From Acerihabitans sp015654925 (GTDB taxonomy: Bacteria; Pseudomonadota; Gammaproteobacteria; Enterobacterales; Enterobacteriaceae), in the NCBI RefSeq assembly GCF_047324175.1, contig NZ_CP178732.1, forward strand, positions 5,456,001-5,520,000: a DNA stretch of 64,000 bases, read 5' to 3'. Below are positions 54,005 to 61,366 of the stretch, piece after piece (positions within the stretch are counted from its first letter, which is position 1; every line of letters begins with the position of its first letter). The position numbers and the translations under genes are program-made. The notes beneath the pieces are model-generated. The model was given only the letters and a program-made list of their open reading frames with translations. It was not told where the DNA came from and made no database searches.

Positions 54005-55432
54005 TTACTCTTCTTGAGAAAACAGCGCCTCTATGAAATCCCCGGCTTTAAACGGCCGTAAATCTTCGATCCCTTCGCCGACGCCGATATACCGGATGGG
54101 GATGGCGAACCGATCGGCCAGGGCGAAGATCACCCCGCCTTTGGCGGTACCGTCCAGTTTAGTCAGGGTAATGCCGGTCAGGGGCACGGTTTCATTAAAT
54201 AATCTTGCCTGGCTGATGGCGTTCTGGCCGGTACTGGCATCAAGGGTCAGCATAACCTCATGGGGGGCGTCCGCGTCCAGTTTTTTCATGACCCGGACAA
54301 TCTTCTTGAGCTCATCCATCAAATAACTCTTGTTTTGCAAACGCCCGGCGGTATCGGCGATTAATACATCAATGCCGCGAGCCTTCGCCGCCTGGATGGC
54401 ATCGAAAATGACCGAGGCGGAATCCGCGCCGGTATGCTGCGCCACCACGGGGATCTGGTTGCGCTGTCCCCACACCTGCAATTGTTCGACCGCCGCCGCG
54501 CGAAAAGTATCCCCCGCCGCCAGCATGACGGTTTTTCCTTCCGCCTGGTACTGGCGCGCCAGTTTACCAATAGTGGTGGTTTTACCGACGCCGTTCACGC
54601 CGACCATCAAAATGACAAACGGCGTTTTGCCGCCCACGTCCAGCGGCTTATCGACTTTAGCGAGGATGGTGGCCATTTCCAGCTTGAGCTGGCCATAAAG
54701 CGCGTCCGCGTCTTTCAGATGCCGGCGATCGGCATGTTCCACCAGGCCGGCGATGATCTTGCGGGTGGTTTCCACGCCCACATCGGCAATCAGCAACTGC
54801 TCTTCCAATTGCTCGAACAAATCATCGTCTATCTTCTTACCGGTAAACAATCCGATAAATCCGGAACCCAGATTTTGTTTGGTTTTTACCAGTCCCCGCT
54901 TCAGGCGGGCGAAAAAGCCCTCACGGGCCGGGCGTTCCTGTTCGGTGGCCGTTATGGCCAAAGGCGCCGCGGCAGGGCTCGCGTCGGAGTCCGGTTCGCT
55001 GAGATCAAGAGCGCCGGCATCAAGGGCATCGGCGTCGAGAGCCGCATGAGTTTGCCGCGCCGGCGGCTGCATCCCGTCGGCGATATCGTCTTCAGGCACG
55101 GCATCCTGCGGGTCGGGGCGCACATCCTCGGCCAGGGTCAGCGCCGATTCGTCACGCCGGCCCGCCGGCGCATCTGCGCCGCCGGTAGCGGCGCTTTGCC
55201 GCGCCGCCACCTGCTCGGTGATGGCGACGATATCCCGGGCGGTATCGCTGGCGGCGTCATCAGCGGGCGTTGCGGTGCCCGGGTGCGGTTGCGCGGCGGC
55301 ACCGTCCTGGATACTGGCTGCGGGGTCCTGGGCTGCGGGGTCCTGGCTGACCTCGTTTTCCTGCTCCTGGGCGTCATCCTGACGCTTAATGCCTAGCCAG
55401 GATAGGAAACCGCGTTTTTTCTCTTTTGCCAT
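54005..55432 (-). CDS. ftsY: Signal recognition particle receptor FtsY
   Basis: SRP receptor GTPase that docks ribosomes carrying membrane proteins. It has 475 residues (E. coli 497). The N-terminal acidic A domain (residues about 15-165) is low-complexity, with tandem QDPAAQDPAA and DADALDAGALD units. The NG domain follows: GVNGVGKTTTIGKLA (G1), DTFRAAAVEQL, DTAGRLQNK and TKLDGTAKGG. First gene of ftsYEX. Divergent from rsmD. Confidence 0.96.
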   Translation of the reverse strand: MAKEKKRGFLSWLGIKRQDDAQEQENEVSQDPAAQDPAASIQDGAAAQPHPGTATPADDAASDTARDIVAITEQVAARQSAATGGADAPAGRRDESALTLAEDVRPDPQDAVPEDDIADGMQPPARQTHAALDADALDAGALDLSEPDSDASPAAAPLAITATEQERPAREGFFARLKRGLVKTKQNLGSGFIGLFTGKKIDDDLFEQLEEQLLIADVGVETTRKIIAGLVEHADRRHLKDADALYGQLKLEMATILAKVDKPLDVGGKTPFVILMVGVNGVGKTTTIGKLARQYQAEGKTVMLAAGDTFRAAAVEQLQVWGQRNQIPVVAQHTGADSASVIFDAIQAAKARGIDVLIADTAGRLQNKSYLMDELKKIVRVMKKLDADAPHEVMLTLDASTGQNAISQARLFNETVPLTGITLTKLDGTAKGGVIFALADRFAIPIRYIGVGEGIEDLRPFKAGDFIEALFSQEE

Positions 55433-55659
55433 ATGCGACTACACTCCTCGCCGAATAATCATGGCGGATGAATAACGTGACTGATAAACCTGATAGTTTA
55501 CCACTTTCCCCGGCCCTCAACACGCGCGGCGTTGGCTTTTCCCGCATACCGGCCAACAACCCATAATTAATATTCCCCCCGGGCGGCCGCGCCGGTAGAA
55601 TGGCGGTTCATCATCCCTGATTAAACGTTTTCACTGATTTGGCAAATAACAAAGCACCT

Positions 55660-56265
55660 ATGGCGAAAAAAAACCCTCCGCGCCCCGCCGGGCAAATCCG
55701 GCTTATCGGCGGCCAATGGCGCGGACGCAAGCTGCCGGTGCCTGAGAGCCCGGGCCTGCGGCCGACCACCGATCGGGTAAGGGAAACGCTGTTTAACTGG
55801 CTGGCGCCGATGATTCAGGGCGCACGCTGTCTGGATTGTTTTGCCGGCAGCGGCGCGCTGGGTCTGGAAGCCTTATCCCGCCACGCGGCGGCCGCCACGC
55901 TGCTGGAGCAGGATCGGGCGGTAGCCGGCCAGCTTGAAAAAAACCTGCGCCTGCTCCAGGCGGCCAACGGCCAGGTTATCGCCACCGACAGCCTGCGCTG
56001 GCTGGCGCGGCCAGGCACGCCCTATGATTTGGTCTTTCTCGATCCCCCGTTTCGCAAAGGGTTGATCGATCAGACCGTGCAATTGCTGGAACAGTATAAC
56101 TGGCTGGCGCCCGGCGCCTGGATCTATATTGAAACCGAAACGGAAAGCTCGCCGGTGTCCGTACCGGCACATTGGCGGCTGCACCGGGAAAAGGTGGCCG
56201 GCCAGGTGGCATACCGGCTGTTTATCCGCCATGGCACCCAACAGGAGCAGGACAATGTGGATTAA
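55660..56265 (+). CDS. rsmD: 16S rRNA (guanine-966-N2)-methyltransferase RsmD
   Basis: SAM-dependent methyltransferase that modifies G966 in 16S rRNA. It has 201 residues (E. coli 198). The SAM loop CLDCFAGSGALGLEALSRHA and the catalytic motif LVFLDPPFRKGL (NPPY-type) are intact. The start is chosen at ATG 55660 (MAKKNPPRPAGQIR); a TTG at 55639 would add 7 residues. It overlaps yhhL by 11 bp. Confidence 0.95.
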   Translation: MAKKNPPRPAGQIRLIGGQWRGRKLPVPESPGLRPTTDRVRETLFNWLAPMIQGARCLDCFAGSGALGLEALSRHAAAATLLEQDRAVAGQLEKNLRLLQAANGQVIATDSLRWLARPGTPYDLVFLDPPFRKGLIDQTVQLLEQYNWLAPGAWIYIETETESSPVSVPAHWRLHREKVAGQVAYRLFIRHGTQQEQDNVD

Positions 56266-56542
56266 TCTCGGCCGTTTATTGATGTTGATGATCTGGGGCT
56301 TTTTGGTATTTAACCTGGTTCAACCCTTTCCCAAGCCATTAAAATACTTTCTGGATATTGCCATGATATTTATGGCGGTCATGCACGGGTTACAGTTAAT
56401 TTTGCTTAAAGCGACGCTTACCCGCGATGAACCTAAACTCAGCGCCGCGTTTCAGGGCAAGGTATTTTTATTCGGGGTCTTTGAAATGCTGGCCTGGCAA
56501 AAAAAACAGCGCGGACCAAAGCAGGTCCCGCGGGGAAAATAA
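56255..56542 (+). CDS. yhhL: Small inner-membrane protein YhhL (DUF1145)
   Basis: A 95-residue membrane protein with two or three hydrophobic segments (LLMLMIWGFLVFNLV, FLDIAMIFMAVMHGLQLILL). Position after rsmD and content match E. coli YhhL (DUF1145, 89 residues). Function unknown. The start at 56255 lies within the rsmD stop region, with AACAGGAGCAG before it; the longer frame from 56129 lies inside rsmD. Confidence 0.88.
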   Translation: MWINLGRLLMLMIWGFLVFNLVQPFPKPLKYFLDIAMIFMAVMHGLQLILLKATLTRDEPKLSAAFQGKVFLFGVFEMLAWQKKQRGPKQVPRGK

Positions 56543-56560
56543 CCGCCACGGCGTCCCTGG

Positions 56561-56881
56561 TTAAGGTTTTTTGCCCGGCAGATAGGGGAAAGCCGTGACG
56601 TTATCGCCCAGATCCGAAATGCGCGCGCTGCCCTTTTCGGTAACCACATCAATACGAATCACCGCTTGCAGCGGGATATAACTGCGGGTGACGCCGTCAA
56701 ATTCGGTTTTCAGCTTCTCTTCCGACGGGTCCACCAATACGGCGCTTTGGCTGTAAAACACAAACCCGCCGATTTCGATAAAACCGAACATGGGGCTTTG
56801 GTTCAGCTCGCGGACATAAAGCTGATAGTTCTTGCCATTATTGATAAATTGGATTCGATATAATGGCTGGTCGCTGCTCAT
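56561..56881 (-). CDS. DUF1820 family protein
   Basis: A 106-residue soluble protein. The segments YRIQFINNGKNYQLYVREL, MFGFIEIGGFVFY, VDPSEEKLKTEF and IPLQAVIRIDVV are those of DUF1820, a family common in Gammaproteobacteria with unknown function. E. coli has the unrelated membrane protein YhhM in this position. The start at 56881 (ATG) is preferred to an in-frame GTG at 56899. Convergent with yhhL. Confidence 0.82.
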   Translation of the reverse strand: MSSDQPLYRIQFINNGKNYQLYVRELNQSPMFGFIEIGGFVFYSQSAVLVDPSEEKLKTEFDGVTRSYIPLQAVIRIDVVTEKGSARISDLGDNVTAFPYLPGKKP

Positions 56882-57099
56882 AACCCGGCTATCCCCCACT
56901 TTTATGGGTAAATGTATTTTGCATGGAAAATTTCTGGCGCTAACATAACATGAAGTGCGCTAACAGCACATCTCCCTGGCTAAATCTTGGTTAAACGCTT
57001 GGCGATCCCCTACACTGTGCAGACAATCGCCTTATCCGCCCCTATTGTAGCAACCGATTTCACAGGGAACGCCACATCACCGCACATAAGGATAAAAAA

Positions 57100-57726
57100 A
57101 TGCTCTGGTCATTTATCGCAGTCGTTTTTTCAGGATGGCTGTTCGTTGATGCCACTTATCGCGGTCCGAAATGGCAACGTTGGTTATTTAAACCGGTCAC
57201 CTTGCTGCTGTTATTGGCCCTGGCCGCCCAGGCCCCGGTGTTAACCCCGGCCGGCTACCTGATTATTCTGGGACTGGTGGCCACCATGGTGGGCGATGCG
57301 TTATTGCTGCTGCGCGATGAACGCATGATGTATGTCATCGGCGCTTATTTCCTGTCCCACCTGCTCTATACCATCGGGTTCGCCAGCCAGATGACGTTCA
57401 CCGTGTTCTGGCCGCTGCCCATCGCCCTGCTGATTATCGGCGCGGTGCTGATTGCCGTACTGTGGCCGCGTCTGGCGGAGCTGCGCTGGCCGATATGCAC
57501 CTTTGTCGGCATGACGCTGCTGATGGTCTGGATTGCCGGGGAACAATACTTTGCGCGCAGCACCGATCATAGTTTTTCACTGCTGACCGGCACCTGCCTG
57601 CTGCTGCTGTCCACCATCTTGTGGTTAATCAGCCATTTCCGCTATCCGTTCAGCGCCGCCAAGGCGACGATCGCCGCCAGTTATTTTGCCGGCCATTTCC
57701 TGATTGTCCGCTCGTTGTATTTCTGA
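57100..57726 (+). CDS. yhhN: Lysoplasmalogenase-family membrane protein YhhN
   Basis: A 208-residue inner-membrane protein (same length as E. coli YhhN) of the YhhN/TMEM86 family. About eight hydrophobic helices; GLVATMVGDALLLLRDERM is the family motif, with conserved acidic residues. The eukaryotic member is a lysoplasmalogenase; the bacterial function is not established. Convergent with tusA, with only 3 bp between stops. Confidence 0.92.
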   Translation: MLWSFIAVVFSGWLFVDATYRGPKWQRWLFKPVTLLLLLALAAQAPVLTPAGYLIILGLVATMVGDALLLLRDERMMYVIGAYFLSHLLYTIGFASQMTFTVFWPLPIALLIIGAVLIAVLWPRLAELRWPICTFVGMTLLMVWIAGEQYFARSTDHSFSLLTGTCLLLLSTILWLISHFRYPFSAAKATIAASYFAGHFLIVRSLYF

Positions 57727-57729
57727 TAG

Positions 57730-57972
57730 TCAGCCTTTGCGCACCAGGTAACGATAAGGCAATTGCTCCGTTACCTGGGCCAGTAGCGTATGCTCCATAA
57801 AGCGGCAAAACCCCGGGATATCGCGGATAGTGGCCGGATCATCGGCGATGATCAGCAATGTCTGGCCGGTTGACATCTGGCGCACGGTTTTACGCACCAT
57901 CATGACCGGTTCGGGGCAGCGAAGTCCCTGGGCATCAAGGATGCGATCGGGATTGGCGAAAGGATCTGACAT
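57730..57972 (-). CDS. tusA: Sulfur carrier protein TusA
   Basis: Accepts persulfide sulfur from IscS and passes it to TusBCD for tRNA 2-thiouridine, and also to molybdenum-cofactor synthesis. It has 80 residues (E. coli 81). The active cysteine is in DAQGLRCPEPVMMVRKTVR (in outline, LRCPEP), and DDPATIRDIPGFC is conserved. The start at 57972 is taken from the family; the frame extends 25 codons upstream without support. Divergent from yhhQ. Confidence 0.95.
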   Translation of the reverse strand: MSDPFANPDRILDAQGLRCPEPVMMVRKTVRQMSTGQTLLIIADDPATIRDIPGFCRFMEHTLLAQVTEQLPYRYLVRKG

Positions 57973-58135
57973 GAAAGATTTCCAGCTTCGGGTAGCTTTA
58001 AAAGGGGCCTTGCGCAGTGAGTTTACGCCGGTGATATCCATCTGCAAGCTTCGCCGAAAATGATGATAAACTCAACCATTGCATTATTTTCGCGGTCGCG
58101 TATGATGCCCGCCGCGTAATTATCGCTATTGATTA

Positions 58136-58169
58136 TTCTGGGTTCCCTCACCCCATTGCTTAAAAAAGG
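58136..58169 (+). promoter_or_regulatory. preQ1-I-like riboswitch overlapping the yhhQ ribosome site
   Basis: The 34-nt segment has every part of the class I preQ1 aptamer. P1 pairs TGGG (58139-58142) with CCCA (58152-58155). L1 starts TTC and contains CCT (58146-58148), a cytosine that could pair with preQ1 lies in CAC (58149-58151), an A-rich run (58162-58167) forms L3, and AGG (58167-58169) can pair with the CCT of L1 as P2. That AGG is also the Shine-Dalgarno sequence of yhhQ (ATG at 58177). Ligand binding would hide the ribosome site and lower production of the precursor importer. Confidence 0.78.
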
Positions 58170-58176
58170 CCACAAT

Positions 58177-58842
58177 ATGTTTAGATTCACCCCCCGCCAG
58201 CGGCTGGTCGCCCTGTTCTGGCTGGCGCTATTCCATATTATCATCATCACCTCCAGCAACTATCTGGTTCAATTGCCCGTCGCCATTTTCGGTTTTAAAA
58301 CCACTTGGGGCGCGTTTACCTTTCCCTTTATCTTCCTGGCCACCGATCTGACGGTGCGGATTTTTGGCGCGCCGCTGGCGCGCAAAATTATCCTGGCGGT
58401 AATGGCGCCGGCATTAGTGGTGTCCTACGGGGTCTCCTCGCTGTTTTACCAAGGGGAATGGCAGGGGTATGCCGCGCTCGGCCAGCTTAATTTATTTGTC
58501 GCGCGCATCGCCTGCGCCAGCTTTATGGCCTATGCGCTGGGCCAAATCCTGGATATACACGTATTTAACCGGCTGCGCCGCGGCCACCGCTGGTGGGTGG
58601 CCCCTACGGTTTCCACGCTGTTCGGCAATATAAGCGATACGCTGGCCTTCTTTTTTATCGCCTTTTATAAAAGCACCGACCCTTTTATGGCGGCCCATTG
58701 GGTTGAAATCGCCCTAGTGGATTATAGCTTTAAGCTATTAATTAGCCTGATCTTTTTCCTGCCGATGTATGGCGTGCTGCTTAACATGCTGTTTAAGCGC
58801 CTGGGGCATCGGGGCAATACCGCATTTTTCCAACCGGGCTAG
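58177..58842 (+). CDS. yhhQ: Queuosine precursor transporter YhhQ
   Basis: Inner-membrane importer of the queuosine precursors preQ0/preQ1 (VUT/ECF-like family, COG1738). It has 221 residues, as in E. coli, and about six helices: HIIIITSSNYLVQLP, TWGAFTFPFIFLATDLTVRIFG (in outline), ARIACASFMAYALGQILDIHVF and STLFGNISDTLAFFFIAF. The start at 58177 matches E. coli (M-F-R-F here); a TTG frame from 58129 would run through the riboswitch. Regulation by the overlapping preQ1-I element fits its transport role. Confidence 0.93.
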   Translation: MFRFTPRQRLVALFWLALFHIIIITSSNYLVQLPVAIFGFKTTWGAFTFPFIFLATDLTVRIFGAPLARKIILAVMAPALVVSYGVSSLFYQGEWQGYAALGQLNLFVARIACASFMAYALGQILDIHVFNRLRRGHRWWVAPTVSTLFGNISDTLAFFFIAFYKSTDPFMAAHWVEIALVDYSFKLLISLIFFLPMYGVLLNMLFKRLGHRGNTAFFQPG

Positions 58843-59136
58843 ACTCTTTAATAGGGTATTCTTGGCATGCCGCGATCAAGGGGTTGCCGGGGTAATTTAC
58901 CCTTTTGCGCCAAGGCGAAACCGTGCCATCTGTTGTATGCTCTTGTACCAGGGTAAACTGCGCGCCATGGCATGAAGGAACCTGGGCGAAGTCGCGGGGA
59001 TATCGCACCCTCGGCGTAAAAACGCGCAACCGCTTTCAGGGGATGCTATTGTTTCTTATATCAAATCGTGATCGATTGACGCGGGTCGATGTGCTACAGC
59101 GAACCGGCTGAATATATGGAGTATTTAAGGAAATTT
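58843..59136. other. Intergenic region between yhhQ and dcrB
   Basis: This 294-bp region has no convincing gene. It should contain the dcrB promoter; I see no clear terminator or operator. Confidence 0.5.
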
Positions 59137-59694
59137 ATGCAGAAAGTAGCGAAATACCTGGGCATTAGCCTGCTGGTTATCGGGCTGGCGGCCTGTGACA
59201 ATAAAAACGATCAGAGCGCCCCGGCCAGCAACGGCGCGGCACAGACCCAGTCGGAAAATAAAGTCAGCCTGCTGGACGGGAAATTGACTTTTACCCTGCC
59301 GGGCGACATGAGCGACCAGAGCGGCAAAGTGGGCACCCAAGCCAATAATATGCATGTCTACGCCGATGAATCAGGCCACAAAGCGGTAATTGTCATTCTT
59401 GGCGATAACACCACCGAAGGGCTGGATGTCCTGGCCCAGCGCCTTGAAGACCAACAGCGCGCCCGCGATCCGGATCTGCAGGTCGTGACCAATAAGACCA
59501 TCAATGTTAATGGCCAGACGTTGCAGCAGCTGGACAGCATTGTCTCCAGCGGCGGCAAGCCGGCTTACTCTTCGGTGGTGATTGGCAAGGTGGACGCCCA
59601 TCTGCTGACCATGCAAATTACCCTGCCTTCCGAAGACCAGCAAAAAGCGCAAAGCGCTGCCGAAGCCATTCTCAATACCATTGTTATTAAATAA
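59137..59694 (+). CDS. dcrB: Lipoprotein DcrB
   Basis: Envelope lipoprotein needed for phage C1/C6 adsorption in E. coli and linked to membrane homeostasis. It has 185 residues, as in E. coli. The lipobox GLAAC puts the lipidated cysteine at residue 19. LLDGKLTFTLPGDMSDQSGK and EDQQRARDPDLQVVTNKTI are closely conserved. The start at 59137 is supported by AAGGA 7 bp upstream and by E. coli length; upstream ATGs at 59089 and 59116 are not. Confidence 0.94.
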   Translation: MQKVAKYLGISLLVIGLAACDNKNDQSAPASNGAAQTQSENKVSLLDGKLTFTLPGDMSDQSGKVGTQANNMHVYADESGHKAVIVILGDNTTEGLDVLAQRLEDQQRARDPDLQVVTNKTINVNGQTLQQLDSIVSSGGKPAYSSVVIGKVDAHLLTMQITLPSEDQQKAQSAAEAILNTIVIK

Positions 59695-59716
59695 AAATAG
59701 TCATTGGACCCACCGG

Positions 59717-59738
59717 CCCGCCAGGGTCGGCGGGTTTA
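59717..59738 (+). terminator. Likely terminator after dcrB
   Basis: cccgcc (59717-59722) and ggcggg (59729-59734) form a 6-bp stem followed by ttta. It lies between the convergent dcrB and yhhS genes and might serve both, although the stem is short. Confidence 0.5.
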
Positions 59739-60962
59739 TCGCCGCCCGGATGCCTGGTTACGCAATATCCGGCGTTTGAGCGCCAGGGTCATCACCAGGC
59801 CGGTCAAGACCAGCACGGCCGCCGCCAGATAAATCGACGACACGCCGGCGTGGGCCATCAATACCCCCGCCAACGGCCCCACCACCCCCAGCGATAAATC
59901 CATAAACGCGGTAAAGGTCGCCAGCGCGCTGCCCTGGTTTTGCGGCGGGACTTCCTTCATGGCCACCACGCCCAAAGCGGGGAAGACCAAAGAGAATCCC
60001 GCACCGGTCAGAAAAGCGCCCACTTCCGCCATCCAGGGCATGCCTGACCACCACACCAGCAGCAAGCCTGCGGCCTCCACGCTAAAACACACCATGGATA
60101 CGCGCAACCCGCCGTAACGATTAATACTATTGGGGAAGAACAGGCGGGTGCCGACAAAAGCCAGACTGAATAACGTCAGGGCAAACGCCGCGCCGTCCCA
60201 TCCTTTATCCGCATAAAACAGCGTAATAAACGTGGCGATCACGCCAAATCCGCAGGAAGCGAACGCCAGCACCAGCCCGTAGCGCCAAATAATGCCCACC
60301 ACAGCGCTAAAGGGAATTTGCTTGCCGGCGGCGGTCTTGATTCGCGGACGCGGAATCGCGGCCATGATAGCCAGGGCGCAGACTACTATGATCGTACCGG
60401 ATAATAACCCCAGCCCGCCCAGATAATACAGCCATACCCCCAGCGGCGCCCCTATCGCCAACGCGCCATAGCTCGCCACGCCGTTCCAGGAAATCACCCG
60501 CCCGATATGCAAAGACCCCACGGCGCCAACGCCCCAAAGCGTCGCGCCGGTACCGACAAAGCTTTGTCCGATGCCAAGGATCACCCGCCCGGCGCACAGC
60601 ATGATAAGCGCCAGCAGCGGCACCGCATCGCCAAACAGGGAAAACAGGTAAAACACGCCGCTTAACAGGCAGCCGCACAGCCCCAGCACCACGATGCGTT
60701 TTGGTCCAACCCGATCGGCATAACGCCCGGCCCACGGGCGGCTAAGCAGGGTGGCGAGATATTGCAGGCTGATGACCAGCCCGGCCCAAAAAGCGCTGTA
60801 TCCCATATGGTTATGGACATAACCGGGCAATACCGCCAGCGGCAGGCCAATAGTCAGGTAATTGACGAAATTGAACACGACGATGGAAAGAATATTCAGA
60901 TTGAGACGCCATCCACTGGCGGCCGGCTGAGAAGAAGGAGCAGGCATGGACATCATTCTCAT
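59736..60962 (-). CDS. yhhS: Major facilitator superfamily efflux transporter YhhS
   Basis: A 408-residue inner-membrane protein with 12 predicted helices, aligned throughout with E. coli YhhS (405). The MFS motif A-like text RPWAGRYADRVGPKR lies between helices 2 and 3, and WGVGAVGSLHIGRVISWNG is conserved. E. coli YhhS is linked to sugar or glyphosate efflux; the substrate here is not known. The start is uncertain: ATGs at 60962, 60953 and 60947 all lack a strong ribosome site. Confidence 0.92.
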   Translation of the reverse strand: MRMMSMPAPSSQPAASGWRLNLNILSIVVFNFVNYLTIGLPLAVLPGYVHNHMGYSAFWAGLVISLQYLATLLSRPWAGRYADRVGPKRIVVLGLCGCLLSGVFYLFSLFGDAVPLLALIMLCAGRVILGIGQSFVGTGATLWGVGAVGSLHIGRVISWNGVASYGALAIGAPLGVWLYYLGGLGLLSGTIIVVCALAIMAAIPRPRIKTAAGKQIPFSAVVGIIWRYGLVLAFASCGFGVIATFITLFYADKGWDGAAFALTLFSLAFVGTRLFFPNSINRYGGLRVSMVCFSVEAAGLLLVWWSGMPWMAEVGAFLTGAGFSLVFPALGVVAMKEVPPQNQGSALATFTAFMDLSLGVVGPLAGVLMAHAGVSSIYLAAAVLVLTGLVMTLALKRRILRNQASGRR

Positions 60963-61366
60963 AACAAGGGGCGGTTCTATTGAGGGCGCCCTGTGAACAA
61001 ATAGTTAATAAGTATAACGAAATGGCGGGGGTGGATCATGGGAGAGATGACTAAATATCCAGGCGTCTGCCCAAAAACGCATTTTTTGTCCGACAAATCG
61101 CCGTGAATCGCCACCCTTCGCGCCAGACGCGGCCGGTTGGGCGTTTACCCCAATTAACCGGGACTTTATTCGCCGCCTGCCCAAGCCCGCCGTATCGATA
61201 TCATATAACCGCACACAAATCCTTGTCCGGCAGAAAAAAGGATTGCAATGGGCGAAGAGTAACCTTTATAAATATAGGGCCTTTATGTCATAAATCCCGT
61301 TGCCTCAACCAAGCAAAAACACCCACTTTTGATGCGCCGAGGGCATGCCGCGGCAGGAAAAGCGTT
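60963..61366. other. Divergent region between yhhS and the AegA-type gene
   Basis: This 404-bp region has no convincing gene. It contains tgtcataaatcc at 61286-61297, which recurs downstream of the HydN-like gene (63948-63959). I looked for a sigma-54 promoter (GG-N10-GC) and an FNR dyad and found neither. Confidence 0.5.

Noticed and set aside
54434..55396. A 320-codon open frame opposite ftsY
   Set aside because: Antisense shadow of ftsY; low-complexity Arg/Gly-rich product and no ribosome site.
61201..61366. A sigma-54 (GG-N10-GC) promoter or FNR site before aegA
   Set aside because: Candidate GG and GC pairs have spacings of 12 or 14 bp, not 10, and no TTGAT-N4-ATCAA dyad is present.
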